DNA from: Actinomyces viscosus
Lineage (GTDB): Bacteria; Actinomycetota; Actinomycetes; Actinomycetales; Actinomycetaceae
NCBI RefSeq assembly: GCF_900637975.1
Contig: NZ_LR134477.1
Coordinates: 1,240,001 to 1,304,000, forward strand
Direction of reading: 5' to 3'
DNA: 64,000 bases
The translations under genes were made by a program, and so were the position numbers. Below are positions 47,534 through 56,894 of this stretch, piece by piece; positions within the stretch are counted from its first letter, which is position 1; each line of letters begins with the position of its first letter. Under the pieces are notes generated by a model. The model worked only from the letters and a program-made list of their open reading frames with translations, was not told the DNA's origin and made no database searches.

Positions 47534-48295
47534 ATGCACCCAGGACATCCTCAGAAGTGTCGCACGACTCAGCGCTCCGTCCTCCTCCGCTCCTCTCATC
47601 GCTCTACCCGTCGTCTCGCCACGGTGGTGGCGGCCCTGACTGTCTGCGGCTCACTGACCGCCCTTCCGGGCACGTCTCCAGCTCCCGGCGTGAGCGAGGC
47701 CCCGCCTCCCACCGTCCAGGATCCCGCGTATCCCGAGCTCACGAGCGCCCCGGACGGGCAGGTCGGATCGGTGACGTCCTCACCGGGCTCATTCCTCACG
47801 GATGCCAGCCTCATCGGCCGGTTCATCGAGGAGACGGGAGCGAGCAACGACCTGGGACAGCCGCTGGGCCCCAGGCGGCCGCGCGGACGTTACCAGTGGC
47901 CGACCGGAGCGCCGGCCACCGTGGTGGAGGGCTTCGATCCTCCCGCCGTCGTATGGGGGCGCGGACACCGGGGAGTCGATCTCGCCGCCGCGGAAGGCAG
48001 TCAGGTCCGCAGCGCCGCCGCCGGAACCGTCGTCTTCGCCGGCATGGTGGCCGGGCGGCCGGTGGTCTCCATCGACCACGGCGACGGGATCCGCACCACC
48101 TATGAGCCGGTGGAGCCCTCGGTCAGCGCAGGCGAGACGGTGGGCGCCGGTCAGGTCATCGGCACCTTGCTGCCGGGGCACCGATCGGACGGGGTCTGCG
48201 CCCTGCACTGGGGCGCGCGCACCGGCCCCAAGACCTACATCAACCCGCTGCGCCTGCTGCAACCGGCCGTCATCCGCCTCAAGCCGGTCCACTAG
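47534..48295 (+). CDS. Secreted M23-family peptidase (LytM/peptidoglycan endopeptidase type)
   Basis: 253 residues. Signal-like segment RRLATVVAALTVCGSLTALPG at about residues 26-47, then a Pro-rich linker and a C-terminal M23 domain. In the domain HRGVDLAA holds the first zinc ligands, VVSIDHGDGIRTTYEPV the central strand, and CALHWGART the HxH-like site, here HWG. The same gene sits between xerC and rpsB in other actinobacteria. ATG at 47534 lacks a strong ribosome site. Probably acts on the cell wall, or is a degenerate activator; the ligands look adequate. Confidence 0.88.
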   Translation: MHPGHPQKCRTTQRSVLLRSSHRSTRRLATVVAALTVCGSLTALPGTSPAPGVSEAPPPTVQDPAYPELTSAPDGQVGSVTSSPGSFLTDASLIGRFIEETGASNDLGQPLGPRRPRGRYQWPTGAPATVVEGFDPPAVVWGRGHRGVDLAAAEGSQVRSAAAGTVVFAGMVAGRPVVSIDHGDGIRTTYEPVEPSVSAGETVGAGQVIGTLLPGHRSDGVCALHWGARTGPKTYINPLRLLQPAVIRLKPVH

Positions 48296-48315
48296 GTCGT
48301 GTTGCGAAGAGCGGC

Positions 48316-49239
48316 TCAGGCGCGGGGGAAGGCCTGCTCGTAGACGCTGCGCAGCCGCTCGGCCGAGACGTGGGTGTAGCGCTGGGTGGTGGCTAGCGAG
48401 GAGTGTCCCAGGAGCTCCTGGACGCTGCGCAGGTCCGCTCCCCCGCCCAGGACGTGGGTGGCGGCGCTGTGGCGCAGCCCGTGCGGCCCCAGGTCGGGCA
48501 CCTGGGCGGCCGCGCACAGGCGGTGGACGACGTCGCGCACCGCACGGGGGTCGATGCGCCGCCCTCGCGCCCCCAGGAAGAGCGCGGCGCCGGCGTCGGG
48601 GGCGCAGACCTCACCGCGCCGCCCCAGCCAGCCTTCCAGGGCCCTGGCGGCGGGTAGCCCGTAGGGGACGGTGCGTTCCTTACGGCCCTTGCCCAGGACC
48701 CGCAGGGTGCGTTGGGAGTGGTCGAGGTCGGTGACGTCGAGGCCGACGAGCTCGGAGACTCGTACACCGGTCGCGTAGAGCGTCTCGATGATGGCCAGGT
48801 CCCGCACGGCCAGGGAGTCCCCGCCGGAGGCGAGGTCCGCGGCAGTCTGCAGCAGCTGTTCCGCCTGTTGGGTCGTCAGAACGCCGGGCAGGCGGTTGTC
48901 GACGCGGGGGGCGCGCAGCCGCGCGGCGACGTCTAAGGCGAGCAGGTCCTCCTCGAAGGCCCAGGCGGAGAAGGTGCGGATGGATGCGGAGCGGCGGGCC
49001 AGGGTGGCGCGCGAGTGGCCGCTGGCGGCCAGGGTGGCGAGCCATTCGCGCAGGTCCGCCAGGTCGAGGGTGGCCAGGGCGGCGTCAATGGGTTCAGTGT
49101 CCCCCTCACCGACACCGAGGAAGCTCAGCAGGTCGCCCACGTCGGCGAGGTAGGCGCGCACGGTGTGTCCGGACAGGTCCCGCTGCAGGGCCAGGTAGCT
49201 GCGGTAGGAGGCGAGCAGATCGGCGCGCGTCCTCGACAT
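48316..49239 (-). CDS. xerC: Tyrosine recombinase XerC
   Basis: Resolves chromosome dimers with XerD at dif. 307 residues. SAM-like N-terminal domain to about residue 105, then the catalytic domain with Arg160 (TGVRVSEL), Lys184 (LGKGRKE), His253 and Arg256 (HGLRH), His279 (LGHSS) and nucleophile Tyr288 (RYTHVS). All six residues are present. Its position beside the M23 gene and rpsB is the conserved housekeeping one, so this is not a mobile integrase. Confidence 0.95.
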   Translation of the reverse strand: MSRTRADLLASYRSYLALQRDLSGHTVRAYLADVGDLLSFLGVGEGDTEPIDAALATLDLADLREWLATLAASGHSRATLARRSASIRTFSAWAFEEDLLALDVAARLRAPRVDNRLPGVLTTQQAEQLLQTAADLASGGDSLAVRDLAIIETLYATGVRVSELVGLDVTDLDHSQRTLRVLGKGRKERTVPYGLPAARALEGWLGRRGEVCAPDAGAALFLGARGRRIDPRAVRDVVHRLCAAAQVPDLGPHGLRHSAATHVLGGGADLRSVQELLGHSSLATTQRYTHVSAERLRSVYEQAFPRA

Positions 49240-49783
49240 GGGGCACCTCCTCTCACGACAGCGATGACGAACAACGGCGGTGATCGGCTTGATCCGTCAG
49301 GTTCTTATCGGTCCATTCGAAGGTCTGCTTGCAGGACCGGGCGATACGGGCACCTGAAGACTACGGCACCCGGTGCCGGGGCAGGCCCGCCGTCGGAAGC
49401 ACGCCGCGCACATCGACAGCACACGGCGTGCCAGCGCCTCCCTGACAGCACCCCGCCCTCGCCCCAAGATGCGGCGCCTCAGCGACGATCCGCGCGACTC
49501 ACCACCTTCACCGGAGGGCGGCAGTATTTCCGCCCGATACAGAAGTCGCCACACTGATTTAACACGCAACCTCGTCAGTCGGATCACAAATTCATAACAA
49601 CTGTCCGGCCAGCATGACGGAGCAAGTCGACCTTTTTGCTTGATCTCGACGAAAAGCCCGCCTCATCTCTGTGTCTCACCACATATGGAACGGTTGTTTT
49701 CGTCCGACAAGGAAGTTAGCATCTCGCTCGTTCTTACGAGCATCATCCCCCTGGCCCATCCCTATTTCTGCTGGAGCGCCACT
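49240..49783. other. 544-bp upstream region of the surface-protein operon
   Basis: Between the divergent xerC and FN3-protein genes. The last 250 bp (about 49530-49783) are clearly richer in A/T than the rest, e.g. tttaacacgcaacc and aaattcataacaac, as expected for a promoter region. A cggcacc-c-ggtgccg palindrome lies near 49366. No gene with family similarity was found; the surface-gene frame is open from a TTG at 49640 but has no ribosome site there. Confidence 0.4.
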
Positions 49784-52700
49784 GTGAAACGGTTGTCCAG
49801 GCGCCGTGTCTATGTCGGCGTCATTGCGGTACTGACCGCTGCGGCTCTGGTCGCCATCGTCCTGCACCCGGGGATGGTCACTCATGACGTCGACCTTCAT
49901 GACGGCGGGGTGTGGGTGACTAACGGGAAGATGAAGATGGTCGCCCATCTCAACTACCCCTCGCAGACGCTCGACGGCGGGCTGCGCACCTCCTCGGCGA
50001 GCTTCGACGTCGACCAGTCTGGCTCCCAGGTCTTCATGTCCGACGAGTCCTCGGACACCTATACGCAGATCGATGTGGCCCGCATGACGCTCATGCCGCC
50101 GAACACCTCGACCGGCTCATCATCCATGGAGCTGGGTGGGGGCCGCATCGGGGTTGCCGATCCGACCACGGGCAAGGTCTGGGTCACCAGTGCCTCCGAT
50201 GCCTCCACCTTCAGCCAGTCAGCAGCTCCTCCCACCATCTCCGACATGCCCGGCGCCGTCCTGGCCATGGGCACCGACGGCTCGGCTCACGTCGCATCGC
50301 TCAAGAGCGGTACCGTCAAGACGGTCACGCCCCGAGGCTCCGTCAACGACATCTCGACCACCTCCCTGCCCACATTGGCCAACGACGCCGAGCTGCAGAT
50401 CAGCGCAGTGGGAGACAAGAGCATGGTCCTCGACCGCCGCAGCGGCACCCTCGTACTGCCGGGGGGTAAGACGGCCTCGTTGTCCGGGGACGACCTCCAG
50501 CTCCAGGTTCCCGGCCCCCAGGCCGACGAGGTCCTGGTCTCCTCGACGTCCGGGCTGCTTCGCGTGAGCCTGTCCGGGAAGGTCTCCTCGGTCTCCCCCG
50601 GCGTCACCGGCGGCAGCCCCTCCCGGCCCGCGCAGCACTCGGGCTGCGCCTATGCGGCCTGGGGGGTCAAGGGTTCCTTCCTGCGGGACTGCGCGGGCAC
50701 CGCCAACGACGTCGACATCCCAGTCCCCACTCTCAACAACGTCTCGAAGGCCGTCTTCCGCACGAACCGCGACGTCATCGTCCTCAACGACATCCCCACC
50801 GGCGGCGTGTGGCTGCCGGACAAGAACATGGTCCAGGTCGACAACTGGGAGCAGATCAACTCACAGACGAAGAGCGAGGAGTACTCCGACGAGAAGTCCA
50901 CCGAGACCCGGGACGAGGCCACTCAGGAGCGGTCCAAGGAGAACACTCCCCCCGAGGCCCAGGACGACTCCTTCGGAGTGCGGCCCGGACGGACCTCCTA
51001 CCTGCCGGTCATTGCCAATGACACCGATCCCGACGGCGACGTCCTGGTGGCCACCGCGACCTCTCAGCCGTCCTTCGGAAAGGTGGGTCAGGTGCGCTCC
51101 GGCGCCGCCCTCCAGGTGAAGGTGGACGACAACGCCACAGGCTCATCGTCCTTCGCCTACACCCTCGATGACGGCCAGGCACAGTCCAGCGCCAACGTCA
51201 CTCTCAATGTCCACCCCTTCTCCGTCAACGCCGGGCCCGAGCAGAAACGGATCTCCTCCCTCGACCTGGCCTCCGGAGCAAGCACGACTCTCAATGTCTC
51301 CGACGACTGGCTCGACCCCGACGGCGACCCCGTCTACCTCAAGAGCATCTCCTTCCCCTCGGGGTTCGACGTCACGTACCGGGCCGACGGCACCATCACG
51401 GTCAAGGACATGGGGCAGACGGCGGGCAGCACGGACCTGACCGTCACCTACTCCGACGGCACCAAGGACACTGAGGGTCGCCTGACGGTCAAGGTGCACG
51501 GCAACGAGAACCTTCCCCCCGTGACCAACGCGGACCACGTCGTTGTCCCGGTGGGTCAATCCGGTCAGGTCTCGCCGCTGGCCAATGACGTCGACGCCAA
51601 CGGTGACACTCTGCGCCTGACCTCCGTGGGGGAGACGCCCGAGGGACTGACTGCCACGGCCGACGTCAGTCTCGGGGTCGTCACGCTCAAGCCGTCCAAG
51701 GCGGGCACCTTCTACCTGACCTACACGGTCAGTGACGGGCCCTCCGCTACAGAGGGCGTGATCCGGGTCGACGCCATCGAGGTCGACCAGTCCGCGCTGC
51801 CCGTGGCTCAGGACGACGTCATCACGCTGCCGGCGGGAGGCCAGGCGCTGTCGGCGGTCCTGGACAACGACTCCGACCCGCAGGGCGGGGTGCTCTCCGT
51901 GCAATCCGTACGCACCCCCGAGGGAAGCCCCCTGGTGGTGGCTCTCCTCGAGCACCACCTCCTGCGCATCACTGCTCCCAACGGGCTGACCGAGACCACA
52001 ACGGTCACCTACACGTTGGCCAACGCGGCCGGGACGACCGAGGGCACGCTCCAGGTCATCCCGGTCCCAGCGGCACCGAGCACCACGCCTCCCGAGCTCA
52101 CCGACGACACGCTCGTAGTGCGAGCCGGGGACGTGGGCAGTATCAGCGTCCTGGACAACGACCGCTCCCCCGCAGGACTGGATATGACTGTCCAGCCCGA
52201 CCTTCAGCACGAGATCGACCCAGCCATGGGCGAGCCCTTCGTCTCCGACGACGTCGTCCGCTTCCGCGCCGGGGAGCAGCCGGGAAGCGGACGGATCATC
52301 TACAGCGTGCGCGACTCGGAGGGGAACGTCGCCTCGGCCAGCGTCAACCTGACCGTCGTGGCCCGCGACGACGAGCGCAATACAGCCCCGCACCCCAAGG
52401 ACGTCACCGGATGGGCCGTGGCCGGGGAGAAGGTGACGATCCCGATCCCCCTGGAGGGGCTGGACTCTGAAGGCGACTCGGTCAGCCTCAGCGGGCTGAT
52501 GTCCTCACCGCGCCTGGGCGGAGTGGAGCTGGAGAGCTCGTCCCTGACCTACACGGCCGCCCCGAACGCCTCAGGCACAGACGTCTTCAGCTACACCGTC
52601 CAGGACCGGCTCGGCAAGACGGCCTCGGCCGTGGTCCGGGTCGGCGTGGCGCCCGCCGGGAAGACGAACCAGAAACCCGTCGCCGTGGCCGATGCCGTCA

Positions 52701-55700
52701 CCGCACGGCCCGGCGTCGACCTGTCCATCCCGGTACTGGCCAACGACGTCGACCCGGATGGGGACACGCTGTCCCTGGAGTCGTCCCTCGTCTCCGGCCA
52801 GGACTCGGGAGTGTCCCCGTCGGCCGACGGCTCGCGGGTCAGGCTCACGACCCCGAGCACGGAGGGGAGCTACACCGTCCAGTACGGCGTCACGGACGGC
52901 CACTCAGAGCCCGTCGTCGGCATGGTGACCCTGGTGGTGTCCGCCTCGGCGCCCCTCCAGGCCCCCATCGCCCGTGACGACCGCATCAGCAAGGCGCAGG
53001 CCCGATCCAACCGGAGCGTCAAGGTCCCGGTACTGGACAACGACGAGGACCCGGACGGTGATATCAGTGCCGCCACCGTCACCTCCCAGGACGAGGGCGT
53101 CAGCGTCGGGAAGAACGGGGATCTGACGATCGAGGTGAGGGACGAGCCTCGCTTCGTGCTCTACACGGTCACCGATCCCAGTGGGCTGGCCTCCTCCGCC
53201 TTGGTCGAGGTCCCCGGATCGGTGGTCACCGAGCCCGAGGTCGACACGAGCAAGATGCCCTTGACCGTGCGCTCCGGCGAGACCCTGTCCATCGCTCTGC
53301 GCGACTACGTGCTCACCCGTGAGGGTCGCAGCGTGCAGCTGACCGACGGCAACAAGGTGACGGCCGCCGCCGGGTGGGACGGCTCCAACCTGGTCAAGGA
53401 CTCCACCACGGTGACCTTCACCTCGCGTCCCGACTACTCCGGCCCCTCCTCAGTCACCGTGGAGGTGACCGACGGCAAGGACCTCAACGATTCCAGCGGT
53501 AAGACCGCCTGGTTGACACTTCCCATCACGGTGACCCCCGGAGACAACCGCCCGCCGACCATCGCCCCCACCGCCATCGAGGTGGCCCCTGGTGAGACCA
53601 CGACGGCGGACGTGTCGTTGTGGACCACGGACCCCGACGGGGAGAAGCCTGCCGATCTGACCTACTCGGTGCGAGACGTCCCCACCGGTATCAAGGCCTC
53701 GATCAACGGCAAGACCCTGTCGGTTGCGGCACCCTCGGGAGCCTCGAAGGGGTCGCTGGGGTCGCTCACGATCGATGTCAAGGACGGCTCCGGGGCCAAG
53801 GGATCGGGATCGGTGCCGGTGAGCATCGTCTCCTCCTCCCAGCCCCTCATCATGCTCTCGCCGGCGTCGGTGAGTGCGGACGCCGGTAAGTCCACCACCG
53901 TGGACATCTCCTCCTACGCCGTCAATCCCTTCCCCGGTTCCCCCATCCACCTCGTGGGGACTCCCGCCTCTCCGGACGGCATCACGGTCACGGGATCCGG
54001 CTCCACCCTGACGATCACTCCCGCAGCTGGTGCCCGGACGGGAGTCATCACCTACCGGGTCGGGGACAAGACCGGTGACTCCGGACGCGAGGTCGAGGGT
54101 ACCGTCCAGGTGACGGTGCGCAGCCGGCCGAGCCCTCCGACCTCGGTATCGGCCTCCTCCAGCAGCGCGTCAACGGCTCTGGTCTCATGGACCGCAGGAG
54201 CGGCGAACGGCGCACCGATCAGTGGTTTCACCGTCTACGACGAGACACAGGGCGATTCCCGGGACTGCGGAACCGTCACCAGCTGCCTCATGGAGGGCCG
54301 CACCAACGGCAAGGACCACACCTTCCACGTGGTGGCCCACAACGAGGTCGGCGACTCCGAGGCCTCAGGCTCGGCCACCACCTCGATCGACGTCGTCCCG
54401 GACACGGTTCCCCAGCCGGTGGCCACCGCCGGGGACGGCTCCGTAAGCGTGTCCTGGACCGCACCGTCCAACCAGGGCTCGGCCATCACCGGATACGTCG
54501 TCGTCCTCAGTCCGGGTGGACAGCAGCAGACGGTGTCGGGTACGAAGGCCACCTTCTCCGGCCTGAGCAACGGGACGGCCTACACCGCGGTGGTCAAGGC
54601 AGTCAACGCCAAGGGCGAGAGCCAGCAGTGGTCCTCCGCCTCCCTGGCGGTCTCTCCCTACGGCAGGCCCGGACCGGTCAGCTCGGTGCAGGCCGCCTCG
54701 GCCAATCTCGGCAGCGGCGGCTCCTCGGACACCGTCACCGTCTCCTGGGGGCCGGTGTCCGACACTAACGGCAGACCGATCGAGTACTACACCGTGACCT
54801 CCTCGACCGGGGCCTCCAAGACGGTCTCCGGCGCGGACAGCCGCTCAACCACCCTGGAGGGGGTGAGTGCCTCCCAGAGCCAGGTCACCTTCACGGTGAC
54901 GGCCACCAATGACTCCGCCAATGCCTCCACCCATACCTCACCGGGACAGTCCACCTCGACCTGGGTCGTAGGACGCCCACCGGCACCCAGCGTCACGGGC
55001 GTCAGTGCGACCGGCGCCAGCCGCCAGATCTCACTGTCCGCCAGAGCCTCCGCCGGCAACGGTTGGAGCGCTGGGGAACTGTCCACCCAGTGGAGCACCG
55101 ATGGCTCCTCCTGGCAGTCCGTCAGCGACCTGAGCGGCAACGGACTCAGTGACGGTAGCGCCTCAACCGTGTACGTGCGTGTCTGCGGGTCCAAGACTGG
55201 GAGCACCTCCTGCTCGGAGGCGGTCAGTGCCGGCAGCGTCACCCCCTTCGGCCCTCCGAGCTCACCGACTATCAGCTGCTCGGCCGGCGGAGCCACTACT
55301 GTCTCCTGCTCGTGGTCGGGCGGTGGCGACGGTGGGCGCTCTACCCGCTACCAGCTGAGCGGACCGTCCACCAACGACAACGCCGGCGCCTCAGGATCGC
55401 AGCAGTGGAACGTCGCGGAGGGCAGCACGACACGCGTGTGCATCCACGCCGTGCAGTCCTCCTCCGAACAGGGCTCACGCGAGGGCCAGGAGAACTGCGC
55501 CGAAGCGACGACCCGTTCCTTCGCCAGGAACTACGCCGGCTCGCTCAGCGGCCAAGGGCTGTGCAGCGTCGGAACGTGCGCGGGGCAGAACGCCCACTAC
55601 CAGGTGGTGACCCTCTCGGACTGGCCCCCGAACTCGACCGTGACCTGCAGCGGATCCTGGAACCAGCGTGAGGTCAGCACGACGCTCACGGTCGACGGCT

Positions 55701-55795
55701 CGGGTGGATACAGCGGCCGCCCCAAGTGGCAGGGGGGTTACAACGGCATTCTGATGTCCAAGCAGGATCAGGGGACCTGGTTCACATGCAAGTAG
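49784..55795 (+). CDS. Large surface protein with Ig/cadherin-like repeats and FN3 domains
   Basis: 2003 residues from GTG 49784, which has a ggag site; it places an N-terminal membrane anchor (RRVYVGVIAVLTAAALVAIV) at residues 7-28, as in relatives. Next is a beta-rich, possibly propeller-like region to about 50,900. Then come roughly eight Ig/cadherin-like repeats (50,950-53,640), marked by NDxDPDGD-type strings such as VLANDVDPDGDTLSLE and VLDNDEDPDGD. About three FN3 domains follow (54,120-54,960; SALTGYVV-like AITGYVVVL), then two related beta domains and a Cys-containing C-terminus. It has no LPXTG motif, so it is held by the N-terminal helix. First gene of the operon; by homology with the PFNA cluster it may be an adhesion or cell-wall sensor protein (inference). 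Confidence 0.85.
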   Translation: MKRLSRRRVYVGVIAVLTAAALVAIVLHPGMVTHDVDLHDGGVWVTNGKMKMVAHLNYPSQTLDGGLRTSSASFDVDQSGSQVFMSDESSDTYTQIDVARMTLMPPNTSTGSSSMELGGGRIGVADPTTGKVWVTSASDASTFSQSAAPPTISDMPGAVLAMGTDGSAHVASLKSGTVKTVTPRGSVNDISTTSLPTLANDAELQISAVGDKSMVLDRRSGTLVLPGGKTASLSGDDLQLQVPGPQADEVLVSSTSGLLRVSLSGKVSSVSPGVTGGSPSRPAQHSGCAYAAWGVKGSFLRDCAGTANDVDIPVPTLNNVSKAVFRTNRDVIVLNDIPTGGVWLPDKNMVQVDNWEQINSQTKSEEYSDEKSTETRDEATQERSKENTPPEAQDDSFGVRPGRTSYLPVIANDTDPDGDVLVATATSQPSFGKVGQVRSGAALQVKVDDNATGSSSFAYTLDDGQAQSSANVTLNVHPFSVNAGPEQKRISSLDLASGASTTLNVSDDWLDPDGDPVYLKSISFPSGFDVTYRADGTITVKDMGQTAGSTDLTVTYSDGTKDTEGRLTVKVHGNENLPPVTNADHVVVPVGQSGQVSPLANDVDANGDTLRLTSVGETPEGLTATADVSLGVVTLKPSKAGTFYLTYTVSDGPSATEGVIRVDAIEVDQSALPVAQDDVITLPAGGQALSAVLDNDSDPQGGVLSVQSVRTPEGSPLVVALLEHHLLRITAPNGLTETTTVTYTLANAAGTTEGTLQVIPVPAAPSTTPPELTDDTLVVRAGDVGSISVLDNDRSPAGLDMTVQPDLQHEIDPAMGEPFVSDDVVRFRAGEQPGSGRIIYSVRDSEGNVASASVNLTVVARDDERNTAPHPKDVTGWAVAGEKVTIPIPLEGLDSEGDSVSLSGLMSSPRLGGVELESSSLTYTAAPNASGTDVFSYTVQDRLGKTASAVVRVGVAPAGKTNQKPVAVADAVTARPGVDLSIPVLANDVDPDGDTLSLESSLVSGQDSGVSPSADGSRVRLTTPSTEGSYTVQYGVTDGHSEPVVGMVTLVVSASAPLQAPIARDDRISKAQARSNRSVKVPVLDNDEDPDGDISAATVTSQDEGVSVGKNGDLTIEVRDEPRFVLYTVTDPSGLASSALVEVPGSVVTEPEVDTSKMPLTVRSGETLSIALRDYVLTREGRSVQLTDGNKVTAAAGWDGSNLVKDSTTVTFTSRPDYSGPSSVTVEVTDGKDLNDSSGKTAWLTLPITVTPGDNRPPTIAPTAIEVAPGETTTADVSLWTTDPDGEKPADLTYSVRDVPTGIKASINGKTLSVAAPSGASKGSLGSLTIDVKDGSGAKGSGSVPVSIVSSSQPLIMLSPASVSADAGKSTTVDISSYAVNPFPGSPIHLVGTPASPDGITVTGSGSTLTITPAAGARTGVITYRVGDKTGDSGREVEGTVQVTVRSRPSPPTSVSASSSSASTALVSWTAGAANGAPISGFTVYDETQGDSRDCGTVTSCLMEGRTNGKDHTFHVVAHNEVGDSEASGSATTSIDVVPDTVPQPVATAGDGSVSVSWTAPSNQGSAITGYVVVLSPGGQQQTVSGTKATFSGLSNGTAYTAVVKAVNAKGESQQWSSASLAVSPYGRPGPVSSVQAASANLGSGGSSDTVTVSWGPVSDTNGRPIEYYTVTSSTGASKTVSGADSRSTTLEGVSASQSQVTFTVTATNDSANASTHTSPGQSTSTWVVGRPPAPSVTGVSATGASRQISLSARASAGNGWSAGELSTQWSTDGSSWQSVSDLSGNGLSDGSASTVYVRVCGSKTGSTSCSEAVSAGSVTPFGPPSSPTISCSAGGATTVSCSWSGGGDGGRSTRYQLSGPSTNDNAGASGSQQWNVAEGSTTRVCIHAVQSSSEQGSREGQENCAEATTRSFARNYAGSLSGQGLCSVGTCAGQNAHYQVVTLSDWPPNSTVTCSGSWNQREVSTTLTVDGSGGYSGRPKWQGGYNGILMSKQDQGTWFTCK

Positions 55796-55801
55796 CAGCC
55801 A

Positions 55802-55835
55802 GCGCCCGCCCCGGCCGAGTGTCGACGCCGGGCGC
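55802..55835 (+). terminator. Hairpin between the FN3 gene and moxR
   Basis: gcgcccg (55802-55808) pairs perfectly with cgggcgc (55829-55835) seven bases after the stop. It may reduce read-through or stabilise the long upstream message. Weak on its own. Confidence 0.35.
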
Positions 55836-55922
55836 GTCCCCGCACCGATCAGCCGCCGGAGGCCCTCACGGGGTCGGCTCCCTTCACCGCAGTCAGCACC
55901 TCACAGAGAGCGAGGGCCATCA

Positions 55923-56888
55923 ATGGCTATGACGAATGAGAACGCGACCTGGTTCGCCGACACCTTCGCCCGAATGGTGAACAACGTGGGGCTGGCGCTG
56001 CTGGGTAAGACCGAAGTCATTCGGCTGGCGCTGACCACCATGCTGGCCGAGGGGCACCTCCTGCTGGAGGACGCCCCCGGCACCGGTAAGACCGCTCTGG
56101 CTCGGGCCATCGCGGCGACCGTTCAGGGGACGCACTCGCGCATCCAGTTCACCCCCGACCTGCTGCCCAGCGACATCACGGGTGTGACGATCTTCGATCA
56201 GAAGGCCGGTTCCTGGGAGTTCCACGCCGGCCCTGTCTTCTCCTCGATCGTCCTGGCCGACGAGATCAACCGGGCCAGTCCCAAGACCCAGTCGGCCCTC
56301 CTGGAGGTCATGGAGGAGTCCCAGGTGACGGTCGACGGGGTCCGGCACGCCACGGGCCGGCCCTTCATGGTCATCGCCACCCAGAACCCCATCGAGCAGG
56401 CCGGCACCTACCGTCTGCCCGAGGCCCAGCTCGACCGCTTCCTCATGAAGACCTCTGTCGGGTATCCCGATGAGGAAGCAATGGCCGATGTCCTGGAGGG
56501 CAGTGCCAACCCGGACCGGTCGAAGTCGCTCAGCGCCGTCATCGCCTCCAGCGCCGTGGCCTCCATGGCCGATCTGGCCGCGGAGAACCACATGGAGCGC
56601 TCGGTGGTGAAGTACATCGCGGCGCTGGCGGCCGCTACCCGCGCCTCGGAGAGCACCCGTATCGGGGTCTCCACGCGAGGGGCGCTGGCGATGGCTCGGG
56701 TCGTGCGGGTCTGGGCGGCCGCTCAGGGCAGGCCTTACGTTGTCCCGGATGACGTGCGGATGCTCGCCCAGGTCGTGTGGGCCCACCGCCTGGTCATGGA
56801 CCCCGACGCAGAGTTCGCCGGCGCCACGCCGTCGGCCGTCATCTCCGAGGCCATGGAGGTCGTCCCCGTTCCCACCGTGCAGAAGTAG
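55923..56888 (+). CDS. MoxR-family AAA+ ATPase
   Basis: 321 residues. Walker A DAPGTGKTALA (50-60), Walker B IVLADEINRA (109-118), sensor 1 VIATQNPIEQ and pore region SDITGVTIFD are all typical of MoxR chaperone-like ATPases. MoxR proteins pair with DUF58/VWA proteins to mature or remodel partner complexes. ATG at 55923 has a gaggg-type site; 127 bp after the FN3 gene and six bp before the DUF58 gene. Confidence 0.95.
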   Translation: MAMTNENATWFADTFARMVNNVGLALLGKTEVIRLALTTMLAEGHLLLEDAPGTGKTALARAIAATVQGTHSRIQFTPDLLPSDITGVTIFDQKAGSWEFHAGPVFSSIVLADEINRASPKTQSALLEVMEESQVTVDGVRHATGRPFMVIATQNPIEQAGTYRLPEAQLDRFLMKTSVGYPDEEAMADVLEGSANPDRSKSLSAVIASSAVASMADLAAENHMERSVVKYIAALAAATRASESTRIGVSTRGALAMARVVRVWAAAQGRPYVVPDDVRMLAQVVWAHRLVMDPDAEFAGATPSAVISEAMEVVPVPTVQK

Positions 56889-56894
56889 GACCAC

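Noticed and set aside
48316..49239. Integrase of a mobile element
   Set aside because: Sequence and place (next to the M23 gene and rpsB) are those of housekeeping XerC.
49640..49783. Longer N-terminus of the FN3 protein from TTG 49640
   Set aside because: No ribosome site; the GTG at 49784 has one and gives the usual short basic tail plus anchor helix.
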